NCBI GenBank assembly: GCA_028383925.1 | Contig: JAOEWO010000004.1 | Coordinates: 1-64,000, forward strand | Length of the DNA: 64,000 nucleotides | Direction: 5' to 3' | Origin: Winogradskyella sp. | GTDB taxonomy: Bacteria; Bacteroidota; Bacteroidia; Flavobacteriales; Flavobacteriaceae | In this document: positions 49,863-58,703 of the stretch, one piece after another | Layout of the letters: every line of letters begins with the position of its first letter | Numbering within the stretch: the first letter of the stretch is position 1 | Notes under the pieces: generated by a model | What the model was told of the DNA's origin: nothing | The model's database searches: none | The model's input: only the letters and a program-made list of their open reading frames with translations | Made by a program: the position numbers and the translations under genes

Positions 49863-49936
49863 CAAATTTACGGTCCTAACTTTGTTCAGTAAATGACTTA
49901 AGTCATTTACTGAGATAAGCTCCTTTTCTATTTTTA
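49863..49936. promoter_or_regulatory. 28-bp perfect palindrome operator, divergent promoters
   Basis: TGACTTAAGTCA (49894-49905) sits at the middle of a perfect 28-bp palindrome (49886-49913; half TCAGTAAATGACTT). Standard -7 boxes are present on both strands: minus-strand TAAATTTG (plus-strand 49863-49870) for Usp and TATTTTTA (49929-49936) for the PAS gene. Confidence 0.85.
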
Positions 49937-50005
49937 CTATGCGAAATTCAAAACAGTTACAGGTCTATTAGAGCGCGCTGTATTTACCAATCTAAACACA
50001 ATGAA

Positions 50006-51445
50006 ATGACATTCTCAATTGAAAGAAAAATTTTTATAGGCTACATCATTAATCTAATAGTTATCATAACACTTGGACTTATTTATTGGGAACACTTACG
50101 TTTGTCTACCAATACACTATGGCATTGGGTGTCATTAGCATTAATTGTGCTTTCTATCGGAATGTTAACCACCGTTTTTTTTATTTTAAAAGCACAACTT
50201 AAAGCCAATACACAATCGGGAGAAGAATTACAGAAGAATCAAAAATTACTACAATCCATTATAGATAATACTACAAACGCTATTTCAGTTAAAAAAATCA
50301 ACGGAGAAAACCTATTGGTAAACAAACGGTACCAATCGCTTTTTGAAACAAAAGAAGCAGATTTAATAGGAAAAACAAATGCGGATTTTTTACCAAAAGA
50401 AGTTGCAGAGCGCTATAGAAGTGCTGATTTAGATGTTGTAAAAACTGGTACAGACATTCAAGTCGAAGAAAGTATCGACGTGTCAGGAGAAGCGCATACC
50501 TTTTTATCCGTTAAGTTTCCCCTAAGAGATACCTCAAACCGAATTTATGCTATCGGAACCATTTCAACAGATATAACCGAAAGAAAAAACATATCAGAAT
50601 CCTTAAAAGCTTCTGACGCCTTTTTCAATATGTCTATTGACAGTCTGGTCATTGCTTCAGAAGATACATTTGTAAAAATAAACCCGTCTTTGAGTAAACT
50701 ACTAGGCTATAGTAATGAAGAACTTTTAAGCCAACCGTTTACGACGTTTATATTTCCTGAAGATGTTGCAAAGACAGAAGAAGAAATTAAAAAACTTAAA
50801 AAGGGAATCAACCTTGTTAATTTTAAAAACCGTTGGGTGTGTAAGGATGCATCTATAAAATGGTTGTCCTGGAATGCCACTGCAGACAAAACTACAGGAA
50901 CGCTATACGCTATTGTTACTGATATTACCGAAAAATTAAAGTTGGAAGAAGAAAAGGAGAACACTTTGAATGCACTATACGAAAGCCAACAAAAATTAAA
51001 TATGATTCTCGAGAATATTACAGACGGTGTGCTCGTCGCCAATACTAACAAAGAAGTCGTTTTAGCTAATGACGCGGCCAATTTCCTTTTTGAAACAGAA
51101 GACGATTCTAAAATTTCCATTAATTTTTCAGACCATTTTAAAGTCTTGTTTCCAGATGGAAAGAAAACATTTCCAGTTCAAGACCTTCCGGCCGAACGTG
51201 CTCTAGATGGTGAAATCACAGACAATTTAGATGTTCTATTAAAAGATTTATCAACAAAAAAAATGCGAAGAGTTTTATTAAGTGGCAGACCTATAATTGA
51301 CCATGAAAATAACGTAGTAGCAGTGGTTGTAACTATTAAAGACATCAGTCGCTATAAAAAATTAGAGGAGGAATTAGAACAAAAAGATAGGGATGCTAGA
51401 CAATTAATTGGGTTTAAGTCCACAAAACAAAGTACAAAAAAATAA
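50006..51445 (+). CDS. Membrane PAS-domain sensor without output domain
   Basis: A 479-residue protein. Residues 1-~75 contain two membrane helices (IGYIINLIVIITLGLIYW, LIVLSIGMLTTVFFIL). Three PAS domains follow (about 85-200, 205-310, 325-460). The last ends in VVTIKDISRYKKLEEEL and a charged tail. There is no kinase, cyclase or GGDEF domain, though the PAS sequence resembles that of histidine kinases. It may act on another protein through the PAS domains, or be a truncated kinase; no kinase remnants were seen before the next gene. A good operator lies upstream. Confidence 0.78.
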   Translation: MTFSIERKIFIGYIINLIVIITLGLIYWEHLRLSTNTLWHWVSLALIVLSIGMLTTVFFILKAQLKANTQSGEELQKNQKLLQSIIDNTTNAISVKKINGENLLVNKRYQSLFETKEADLIGKTNADFLPKEVAERYRSADLDVVKTGTDIQVEESIDVSGEAHTFLSVKFPLRDTSNRIYAIGTISTDITERKNISESLKASDAFFNMSIDSLVIASEDTFVKINPSLSKLLGYSNEELLSQPFTTFIFPEDVAKTEEEIKKLKKGINLVNFKNRWVCKDASIKWLSWNATADKTTGTLYAIVTDITEKLKLEEEKENTLNALYESQQKLNMILENITDGVLVANTNKEVVLANDAANFLFETEDDSKISINFSDHFKVLFPDGKKTFPVQDLPAERALDGEITDNLDVLLKDLSTKKMRRVLLSGRPIIDHENNVVAVVVTIKDISRYKKLEEELEQKDRDARQLIGFKSTKQSTKK

Positions 51446-51513
51446 TACGTGCTACACGTAATGTATATTTTTTTCATTAAGGATAAACGTCTAGCTGAGT
51501 TAACCAAAGCAAC

Positions 51514-51556
51514 TGATAGAGGTCATAGTATTTTATCGGTAGCATCTATATATTAT
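51514..51556 (+). promoter_or_regulatory. Regulon operator for the saccharopine-dehydrogenase-like gene
   Basis: TGATAGAGGTCA (51514-51525). The standard -7 position reads TATATTAT (51549-51556), a weak match. Confidence 0.65.
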
Positions 51557-51570
51557 AATTTTTTAAGCTT

Positions 51571-52713
51571 ATGAAAAAACATCACACCATCATAATTGCA
51601 GGTGCTGGTGGCATTGCCCAAGCTGTGGCACTCCTACTGGCAGAATGGAGCATAGTACCACAAACTATCTACATAGGCAATAGAACAGTTTCTAAAGCAC
51701 AAAAACTAGTTGAATGGGTAGAAAATGGCATTACCAAATCATGTACTATAAAATCATTTTATCTTTCGGAAGAAGATATGACCCAAGAAATGAAAGCCAT
51801 ATTTAACCAAGGAGAAATAATCCTAGATTGTCTACCAGGAACCCAAGCACCAAAAATAGCCAGTTATGCCAAAGCTTTTAATATGCATTATGCCAACCTC
51901 ACTGAATATGTTGCAGAAACACAACAAATTATAGAATTAGCAAGGGATGCAACGACAGGTTTTGTGCTACAATCAGGTCTCGCACCAGGCTATATTGACA
52001 TATTAGCAAACCATCTTTTTCAAGAATTTTGTAAAGATTATGAAGTAACTAAAGTTGATAATTTAGAATTTAAGGTTGGAGCACTTACAAAAAATGCCGT
52101 TGCCCCTCATTATTATGGCTTCACTTGGAGTCCTGTTGGTGTTGCTACGGAATATATAAAAGAAGCCGAAGTGCTTCGTTATTTCAAGAAAACAAAGCGT
52201 CCTTCTTTATCCGAACGCACTACAATAATAATTGATGGAATTGCCTATGAAGAAGATTTAACTTCTGGCGGTTCAGCTAATTTACCAGATGCCTTAGCAG
52301 GAAAAGTAAAGACCTTAGACTATAAAACCTTAAGACATTCTGGGCATTATGCCTGGGTACAAGAACAAATCGACAATCTAGCTACTACTGACAAACCTAT
52401 TAAAGCCTTACAGCAAATTATGGAAAAGCAAATTCCGTATATCGAAGATGATCAAATCATTCTATATGCCGCAGTACAAGGTAAAGATGCTCATGGCATA
52501 TTAAGAAGACGAGAAATTTCAAAACAAATTTTACCGCAAAAAGTTGGCAAGCATCAGTTACGAGCTATCCAAACAACCACAGCAACACCTTTAATACAAT
52601 CAGCACAGTTATTATTGGAATCGTCTTATAAAGGCGTTGTTTTACAAAGTGAAATAGCTACAAAGCCATTTTTAAATGGAAATTTTATAGTTCCAGTCTA
52701 TGGCAATATATAA
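51571..52713 (+). CDS. Saccharopine dehydrogenase-like NAD(P)-binding protein
   Basis: A 380-residue protein with an N-terminal Rossmann motif (IIIAGAGGIAQAVALLL) and a C-terminal domain similar in layout to saccharopine dehydrogenase/homospermidine synthase (LQSGLAPGYIDILANHLF, then SPVGVATEYIKEAEVLR). It follows the regulon operator at 51514. The amino-acid substrate is uncertain; lysine or polyamine metabolism are the usual options. The start ATG is at 51571, only about 15 bp from the putative -7 box, which would make the leader very short or the -7 assignment wrong. Confidence 0.72.
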   Translation: MKKHHTIIIAGAGGIAQAVALLLAEWSIVPQTIYIGNRTVSKAQKLVEWVENGITKSCTIKSFYLSEEDMTQEMKAIFNQGEIILDCLPGTQAPKIASYAKAFNMHYANLTEYVAETQQIIELARDATTGFVLQSGLAPGYIDILANHLFQEFCKDYEVTKVDNLEFKVGALTKNAVAPHYYGFTWSPVGVATEYIKEAEVLRYFKKTKRPSLSERTTIIIDGIAYEEDLTSGGSANLPDALAGKVKTLDYKTLRHSGHYAWVQEQIDNLATTDKPIKALQQIMEKQIPYIEDDQIILYAAVQGKDAHGILRRREISKQILPQKVGKHQLRAIQTTTATPLIQSAQLLLESSYKGVVLQSEIATKPFLNGNFIVPVYGNI

Positions 52714-52854
52714 GACTAACTTATTCTATTAGTAATATAAGTCTTAGATATGAGTGAAATAGCTCGAAGACAATAGACACTTTTTTGTAACAATAAGCTT
52801 ACGTGCAAGAAACGTAATATCTAATTATTAACAGGACTTTATAAATAATAAATA

Positions 52855-54072
52855 ATGAAAAAGTCAACCATCGTTATACTCGGCGTTTTAACATTACTTG
52901 CAGCAGCCTACTTCATTGTAAAACCTAAATTGAGTAATAAGAAATTAGAGTTTACCTATACGACTTTAAGAATTGGAGACCTTGAGGCCATTGTATCTAG
53001 TACGGGTACTCTAGAAGCTATTAATACTGTGGAAGTTGGCACTCAGATATCAGGTACAATTTCAAAAATTTATGTGGACTATAACGATAAAGTTACTGAA
53101 GGACAATTATTAGCAGAAATGGATTTAAGACTTCTCCAAACCAATTTATTAACAGCGCGGGCAAATTTAGCTGTAAACGAGGCAAGATTTGCCCAAGCTG
53201 AAGAAGAGTACAAAAGAAATCTGGTGTTATTTAAAATAGGTGTTATAGCAGAGCGAGAATATAACAACTCGAAATATGCCTTCAAACAAGCTTTTAGCAG
53301 TAAAAAAGCGTCCGAAGCAGCCGTAAAAAACATACAGGTAAATATGAGTTTTGCTCGCATCACATCACCAATAAATGGGACCATAACCGAGCGAACCGTG
53401 GAAGAAGGACAAACCGTCGCTGCAAGTTTTACTACACCCCAAATGTTCATAATAGCCGAAGATTTATCTAAAATGCAAATCTTGGCAGATGTAGACGAAA
53501 GCGATATTGGCTATATCAAGGATAGCATGAAGGTTAGGTTTACGGTGCAAACGTTTCCTGAAAAAGAATTTCACGGCCACGTAAGTCAAATACGTTTACA
53601 GCCTATTAGAATTAATAATGTGGTCAATTATCAGGTTGTTGTAGACGTTAATAATGAAAAAGGACTCTTGTTACCAGGTATGACTGCGAGTCTAGAGTTT
53701 GTGGTCAATACAACTAAAGATGCTTTAATCATAAATAATTCTGCGCTGCGTTTTAGACCAAATGAAGCCATGTTAGAAGATATAAAACCAAAACTCATTG
53801 AAAAAACAAGTAAATTCTTAACAGATTCTTTAACAAAAAAATTTAAGGAGGCTACTAATAATGAAGAAACCTTTAGTCCTACAAATTTCAAAAAGCCATT
53901 ACCTTCAAATTATGATGGCTTTTTTTACAAAGATGACAACGGACTATTAGATTTTCAATTTATAGAAACAGGAATCAAATCTGGTTTAGAGTCTGAAATC
54001 AAGCGATTTTTAGGAGGTAAGAGCTTAAAAGAAGGGGATAACGTCATTAACAGTATTAAATCAAAAACATAA
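52855..54072 (+). CDS. macA: MacA-like periplasmic adaptor of an ABC exporter
   Basis: A 405-residue membrane-fusion protein. The N-terminal membrane anchor (IVILGVLTLLAAAYFIV) is followed by a lipoyl-like half (VEVGTQISGTISKIYVDYNDKVTEGQLLAEM), a long helical hairpin, a second lipoyl half (ITSPINGTITERTVEEGQTV) and a beta-barrel (MQILADVDESDIGYIK). It is adjacent to a MacB-type ATPase and permease, so a tripartite exporter is implied. The C-terminal extension (about residue 300 on) is longer than in E. coli MacA. It ends 1 bp before the ATPase. Confidence 0.85.
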   Translation: MKKSTIVILGVLTLLAAAYFIVKPKLSNKKLEFTYTTLRIGDLEAIVSSTGTLEAINTVEVGTQISGTISKIYVDYNDKVTEGQLLAEMDLRLLQTNLLTARANLAVNEARFAQAEEEYKRNLVLFKIGVIAEREYNNSKYAFKQAFSSKKASEAAVKNIQVNMSFARITSPINGTITERTVEEGQTVAASFTTPQMFIIAEDLSKMQILADVDESDIGYIKDSMKVRFTVQTFPEKEFHGHVSQIRLQPIRINNVVNYQVVVDVNNEKGLLLPGMTASLEFVVNTTKDALIINNSALRFRPNEAMLEDIKPKLIEKTSKFLTDSLTKKFKEATNNEETFSPTNFKKPLPSNYDGFFYKDDNGLLDFQFIETGIKSGLESEIKRFLGGKSLKEGDNVINSIKSKT

Positions 54073-54566
54073 AATGGCAACAAGGAAAGTCATAGAAACA
54101 AAGCAGATAACGCGTGTCTTCAAAAATGGAGATATTGAAGTACACGCTCTTAAGGGCATTGATTTAGTCATTGAGGAAGGCGAGTTTGTAGCTATAATGG
54201 GATCTTCAGGTTCTGGAAAATCTACCTTACTGCACATTATTGGTTGCTTAGACAGACCAACTTCGGGCGTATACAAGCTGGATGGTGTTCAAGTAAACGG
54301 CTTGAATAAAAATGAATTAGCAGATATTAGAAACCAAAAAATCGGCTTTATTTTCCAGAGCTATAATTTGTTATCTAGAACTACAGCGCTAGAAAATGTA
54401 GAGTTGCCTTTGGTGTACGATAGAACAGGACGTTTTTCAAATACCAAAGAAGTAGCAAAAAAGGCATTAGTACAAGTGGGTTTGGCAGACCGAATTTACC
54501 ATAAGACCAATGAGCTTTCTGGTGGTCAGCAACAAAGTACTGTGGTAAAAAACAAGTAAAATCTCA

Positions 54567-55538
54567 TTAATTTTTCACTAGCGTACTTTTATATTCTCCA
54601 TCATATATTAATCCTGATTTAGCTATTGCAAAAGCTTGTTTTAGTAACTTATTACACACTGCAATTAAGGCTAGTTTTTTGCTCTTTCCTTTAGCTACAA
54701 TTCGCTCGTATAAATCTCTACAAGCTTTATTATACTTACAGGCATTAAAACTGCACATAAATAACAAATTTCTCAGCTTTTGATTCCCTATTTTACTTAT
54801 TCGTGGCCTCCCTTTTACACTACTTCCACTTTGTCTAATTACTGGTGTTAATCCTGCGTAACTGCACAACTCACTTGCGCTATTAAAACGATCAAAACCA
54901 CCTGTTAAAACAACTAACATAATCGCTGTTTTTGGTCCAATACCTGGAATGGTCTTTAATCGTGTAAACAAATCTTGATGCGATTCTTTTACTAAAATCA
55001 AAAGCTTATCCTCTAAAAATTGCATCTCTTTTTGGAGCTGTCTTAAACTACGTTTTAAAGAGGTTACAACTACTTTACTAGGATTGCCTAAAACTGACTC
55101 GCCATGTAGTTTGTTTTTTAGCATAGTAGTCTGTTTTGTATACACAGAAAAGGCTCTAACGATTTGAAGACACACGATCTCCTCCCTGGTATTGCCTTGC
55201 CATAGCTTTAGTTCTACCTGTTCTGCGTAAGCACAAATGCGTTTTGAATCGCTCTTATCTGTCTTTACTTTTGATAAGCCCATTTGGATAAATCGTTTTA
55301 CCGATAAAGGATTTTCTACTGATACTTTTATACCAGACTCTAACAAATGATATGCCAACTGGTAATGATAATAACCTGTAGCCTCCATCACACAATGACT
55401 AGTATTATCTAAAAGTTTTGTAAACTTCTTAAAACCAAACTCAGTGTTTTTAAACTGATAATAATTGCCATCAGAATCGGTAACATCAAATACTAGTGCA
55501 CTAATGTCAATTCCAAAATATTTAATATCTTTATTCAT
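54567..55538 (-). CDS. IS110-family DEDD transposase/recombinase
   Basis: A 323-residue protein. The N-terminal RuvC-like domain has YFGIDIS (Asp), VMEATGYYH (Glu) and KTDKSDSKRICAYA (Asp pair), the DEDD tetrad. The C-terminal transposase-20-like domain has TIPGIGPKTAIMLVV, a helix-hairpin-helix, and SYAGLTPVIRQSGSSVKGR with the catalytic Ser candidate. Such enzymes move the element as a circle and use a bridge RNA to choose donor and target sites. The frame is intact, so the element may be active. Confidence 0.93.
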   Translation of the reverse strand: MNKDIKYFGIDISALVFDVTDSDGNYYQFKNTEFGFKKFTKLLDNTSHCVMEATGYYHYQLAYHLLESGIKVSVENPLSVKRFIQMGLSKVKTDKSDSKRICAYAEQVELKLWQGNTREEIVCLQIVRAFSVYTKQTTMLKNKLHGESVLGNPSKVVVTSLKRSLRQLQKEMQFLEDKLLILVKESHQDLFTRLKTIPGIGPKTAIMLVVLTGGFDRFNSASELCSYAGLTPVIRQSGSSVKGRPRISKIGNQKLRNLLFMCSFNACKYNKACRDLYERIVAKGKSKKLALIAVCNKLLKQAFAIAKSGLIYDGEYKSTLVKN

Positions 55539-55750
55539 AAGAAAATGTTTTTTGAAAGGACATACTACGCGAGTTTCAACGACTTAAAAGCGAGGTATAA
55601 AAGCCTCATAGAACTGTACGAAATCTGGGTAGTAAAGAGAGGGGATTTTCAATGTTGACGAAGTCTAATGCTTCTGCGTGTATATTAACCTTACTCCTCT
55701 CTTTTGTCTTTTCTGATTTATCCTTAAATTTAAGGAATTGTAAACTTAAG
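55539..55750 (-). ncRNA. Predicted IS110 bridge RNA
   Basis: The non-coding end upstream of the transposase folds, on the minus strand, into two guide loops. The target loop is closed by a 9-bp stem (55634-55642 with 55696-55704). It contains TACACG (plus strand CGTGTA, 55677-55682), the same as the host left flank TTACACG, and then CAACA (plus strand TGTTG, 55653-55657), the reverse complement of the right flank TTGTTG. The donor loop has an inner GAGG/CCTC hairpin (55592-55595/55604-55607), with ACAGTTCT (55610-55617) against the element end ACAGTACT, and TTAAG (within 55583-55589) against the other end CTTAAG. All four guides are in the orientation known for IS621. Confidence 0.65.
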
Positions 55751-56032
55751 ACGTGTAACCATAGCTAGAGCTTTAGTAAACAATCCTGCGCTTATTTTGG
55801 CAGATGAACCAACTGGGAACCTAGACACCAAAAATAGTGTTGACATTGCAGACCTTTTTGTAAAGTTAAATGATGAAGGTAAAACTATTGTGATGATTAC
55901 ACATGAAGAGGAAATTGCACAATTTGCAAAACGCATGATTTATTTAAGAGATGGGCTTGTTCTTACAGACAACATTATAAAAGACAGAAGCACCAAAACA
56001 AATGCACTAAAGGCATTGGAAATTACATAAAC

Positions 56033-57250
56033 ATGAAACAGCTGTTAAGAATATTTAAAGTTGCTTTTCAAGCTATTAATAAAAACCGAAGCAGAAGTTT
56101 GTTAACCATGCTGGGAATTATTATTGGCGTTGCTGCTGTAATTATGACTATTTCAGCCGGGGAAGGAGCCTCAAAACAGGTAAGAGATGAAATATCTGGT
56201 TTAGGCTCAAATTTATTGATGATACGCACAAAAGAAGAACATAGAGGTGGCATAAATGTGAGAATGGGCCGACCAATAGACAAAAAGGATTTGGAGATTT
56301 TGCAAAAAAGTTCTGTTTGGATGCCTAAAATTTCACCTTTAGTGGGCATTGGAGCTCAGGTTATCAGCGATGATGGCTATATATCTACAACGGTTTATGG
56401 TGTCTCAAACCAATATTTTGATATTTTAAGTCGGGAATTAGTTTCAGGAACTGTATTCACAGCAGAGGATGTTGCTTCGGCAAAAAAAATATGCGTCATA
56501 GGAGAAACTATAAGAAAAGAAGTGTTTCCAGGGCAAGATCCTATTGGAAGACAAGTACGAATAGATAAAGTACCCTTTACAGTGGTTGGCTTATTAAAAG
56601 AAGAAGGCGAAGGGACCATGGGCCAAGATCAAGACGATATTGTAATTGCACCTTATACAACGATTCAAAATAGGCTCTTTGGTCATCGCAGAGGATTTAA
56701 TATGATTATAGCTAGTGCTTTGAGCGAAGACCATATATTGGATGCCGAAATTGAGGCTACCGAGCTATTGCGCGAATCTCATAGAATATTAAATCGAGAC
56801 GAAGACGATTTTGAAATTACCACACAAATTGAGTTGCAAGAAATTACCGGAAATGTAACAGGTATATTGACACTAATACTAGGAGCCATAGCGAGTATTT
56901 CATTAATTGTAGGCGGTATTGGCATCATGAATATCATGTTGGTTTACGTCACAGAACGTACTCGAGAAATCGGTACACGTTTGGCAATTGGAGCCAGAGA
57001 AAGTGATATTCTAACGCAATTTTTAATAGAAGCTATTGTACTAAGTTTAACAGGAGGTGTTTTAGGTATTATTCTTGGAATTGTTGGAAATCAAATTATA
57101 TACAAAGTAACCGAATTCTATATCCCAACAGTGGCCTATTCTATATTGATTGGTTTTGGGTTCGCTGTATTGGTAGGTGTGATTTTTGGTTATTTTCCAG
57201 CACGAAAAGCAGCAAAATTAAACCCTATTGATGCCTTGAGATATGAATAA
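56033..57250 (+). CDS. MacB-type ABC transporter permease
   Basis: A 405-residue FtsX/MacB-fold permease. An N-terminal helix (SLLTMLGIIIGVAAVIMTIS) precedes a ~210-residue periplasmic MacB_PCD-type domain (IRTKEEHRGGINVRMGRPID...), then three helices ending in GEIFGYFPARKAAKLNPIDALRYE-like sequence (VIFGYFPARKAAKLNP). It is adjacent to the disrupted ATPase, so it probably has no partner unless another ATPase serves. It starts 2 bp after the ATPase stop. MacB-type systems export peptides, lipids or drugs; the substrate is unknown. Confidence 0.85.
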   Translation: MKQLLRIFKVAFQAINKNRSRSLLTMLGIIIGVAAVIMTISAGEGASKQVRDEISGLGSNLLMIRTKEEHRGGINVRMGRPIDKKDLEILQKSSVWMPKISPLVGIGAQVISDDGYISTTVYGVSNQYFDILSRELVSGTVFTAEDVASAKKICVIGETIRKEVFPGQDPIGRQVRIDKVPFTVVGLLKEEGEGTMGQDQDDIVIAPYTTIQNRLFGHRRGFNMIIASALSEDHILDAEIEATELLRESHRILNRDEDDFEITTQIELQEITGNVTGILTLILGAIASISLIVGGIGIMNIMLVYVTERTREIGTRLAIGARESDILTQFLIEAIVLSLTGGVLGIILGIVGNQIIYKVTEFYIPTVAYSILIGFGFAVLVGVIFGYFPARKAAKLNPIDALRYE

Positions 57251-57268
57251 ATTGAAACATCACACACC

Positions 57269-57484
57269 ATGAAAACATTAACAAAATTATTAACCGAAAT
57301 CACCCAACTTACGACCAATATTGAAACCAATTACCCAGAACTATATCGCTCTTTGGATGAAAATCCATTAACCATTCCTGCAACCGATCATCCGCATATC
57401 GACAAGCAAATAATGGAAAATTATTTAGAGAGCTTAAAGCAATTACTTAAACATCATTTGGAAACGCACAACATTAAAAAATAA
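57269..57484 (+). CDS. Small hypothetical helical protein
   Basis: A 71-residue charged helical protein (TKLLTEITQLTTNIETNYPELYRSLDENPLTIPATDHPHIDKQI). No motif was recognised. The start is 18 bp after the permease stop, so it is probably in the same transcript. It may belong to a widespread small helical family of Flavobacteria, but I cannot name it. Confidence 0.6.
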   Translation: MKTLTKLLTEITQLTTNIETNYPELYRSLDENPLTIPATDHPHIDKQIMENYLESLKQLLKHHLETHNIKK

Positions 57485-57493
57485 GTAATAATT

Positions 57494-57859
57494 ATGGGAG
57501 AAATTGCAACATCGCATAGACAAATCACTTTGTTTTACAGTTCTAAATCCTTAAGAGCAAAACAAACATTGGCTTATGCCAAAGCCGAAGGATTACCTAT
57601 TTTAGAAATAGATATATTAAAAACACCACTTACTGGGACACAAATAGCAGAATTAGCAGACCGCTTAAATATTGAAATAAAAGACTTGGTAAATCAAGAA
57701 CATCCATCGTACACCTCACATTTTGAACATCATGATTTTTCTTCAGACGATTGGATAAAAATGATACAAAACCATCCTGACATTATGAAGCAACCTATTG
57801 CGCTTCGAGGAGATATTACCATATTAATTGAAACACCTACGGATATTATTAAAATTTAG
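57494..57859 (+). CDS. ArsC/Spx-fold protein without catalytic cysteine
   Basis: A 121-residue thioredoxin-fold protein. The layout is that of ArsC/YffB (ITLFYSSKSLRAKQTLAYAKAEGLPILEIDILKTPLT, with a later DITILIETP strand). The N-terminal redox site, normally C-x2-C or C-x3 near FYS, is YSSKSLRAK with no Cys. It may be a structural or binding relative rather than a reductase. It follows the small helical gene by 9 bp. The region 57860-58195 beyond shows nothing I can support apart from AT-rich sequence. Confidence 0.7.
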   Translation: MGEIATSHRQITLFYSSKSLRAKQTLAYAKAEGLPILEIDILKTPLTGTQIAELADRLNIEIKDLVNQEHPSYTSHFEHHDFSSDDWIKMIQNHPDIMKQPIALRGDITILIETPTDIIKI

Positions 57860-58195
57860 ACATCAGCCTAACTTTTAGAAGTTTACCCTTTTAAATAAGC
57901 CTCTATTTCTTCTTTACGATAGTAAGTTTTATGTTCTAAACTTTATACATCAGAAACTATAATACCATTTATCATTTGAAATTACCGCAATAAAACGCCC
58001 TTTTTTCCTTTCTATTTTATTACAAAAAGAAACCGTAACTAAGGCTATGCTTTATTTTTGTAATAAAATATAAAGAAAAAAATCATCATTTTCTTTTACA
58101 GTAATTTCAAACAATAACTGGTATAAGACAGTCATTTTTATTAATATTGACAATGCTTTTTTGAATATTTAATTGGAATCTAGATTATAGCTGCA

Positions 58196-58681
58196 TTAGA
58201 TTTTTTCTTTGGATTCTAACAAACCAGGATGAAAACGTTTTAAAAATAGATTACGGGTAGAATCCATTTGTTTTATAATCTGTTCAACATCTAGAGGTCG
58301 TTGTTTCCATTGGTTAAAAAAGTAATCACCCTTGAAAAAATCATTCATAAACAGGGAATCATTCTGTGGGAAATAGAACAATCTATCATTCATTTTAAAT
58401 GGTGTCTTTTCTTCAAAATAACGACTAAAAGAATCCATAATACTATCTAAATTCACGGTAATGGAATCCCCTTTAATATTTGAATAGGAATACGAATAGA
58501 TAGAATCGTATTTTATAAGATTTCCAAATTCATCATATTCCTTTTTTACATCCCAAGTTTCTTTCGGTTTAATGCTATCTTGTTCTTTTTTTTCAGGTTC
58601 TTGTATATCCTGTTTCTTTTTGTCTTGGCTGTTGCAGCTTACAAAGGATAATGCAAACAATATATAAATCAACGTTTTCAT
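58196..58681 (-). CDS. Hypothetical lipoprotein, 161 residues
   Basis: A lipoprotein with signal MKTLIYILFALSFVSC (lipobox Cys16) and a low-complexity charged stretch (QDKKKQDIQEPEKKEQDSIKPKET). The rest is Asp/Ser-rich with aromatic clusters (FYFPQNDSLFMNDFFKGDYFFNQW). Family unknown. It lies 22 bp from the 58704-59102 gene on the same strand and is probably co-transcribed with it. Confidence 0.62.
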   Translation of the reverse strand: MKTLIYILFALSFVSCNSQDKKKQDIQEPEKKEQDSIKPKETWDVKKEYDEFGNLIKYDSIYSYSYSNIKGDSITVNLDSIMDSFSRYFEEKTPFKMNDRLFYFPQNDSLFMNDFFKGDYFFNQWKQRPLDVEQIIKQMDSTRNLFLKRFHPGLLESKEKI

Positions 58682-58703
58682 TTTAAATAGTATTTAATTA
58701 ATT

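Larger units (their letters stand above)
54536..55751 (-). mobile_element. IS110-family insertion element (about 1.2 kb)
   Basis: It occupies the DNA between the two halves of the ATPase. It has a transposase on the minus strand, a short 31-bp end (54536-54566) beyond the transposase stop, and a long 213-bp end (55539-55751) upstream of its start. No terminal inverted repeats are seen. An AG dinucleotide occurs at both borders (54536-54537 and 55749-55750), which may be the core CT of the recombinase. Exact ends are uncertain by a few bases. This architecture, with the non-coding end upstream of the transposase, is that of the IS110 group rather than IS1111. Confidence 0.88.
54074..56030 (+). 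pseudogene. macB: MacB-type ABC ATPase, split by an IS110 element
   Basis: The left part (54074-54535, 154 codons) has Walker A GSSGSGKST and the signature LSGGQQQ. The right part (55752-56030, 92 codons) opens RVTIARALVNNPALILADEP with Walker B and ends with the switch His region (ITHEEE). Joining CAA (54533-54535) to CGT (55752-55754) restores LSGGQQQRVTIARAL in frame. The insertion lies exactly between the ABC signature and the rest of the motif, so the ATPase is certainly not made as one chain. The neighbouring adaptor and permease look intact, which suggests a recent event. Confidence 0.9.
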
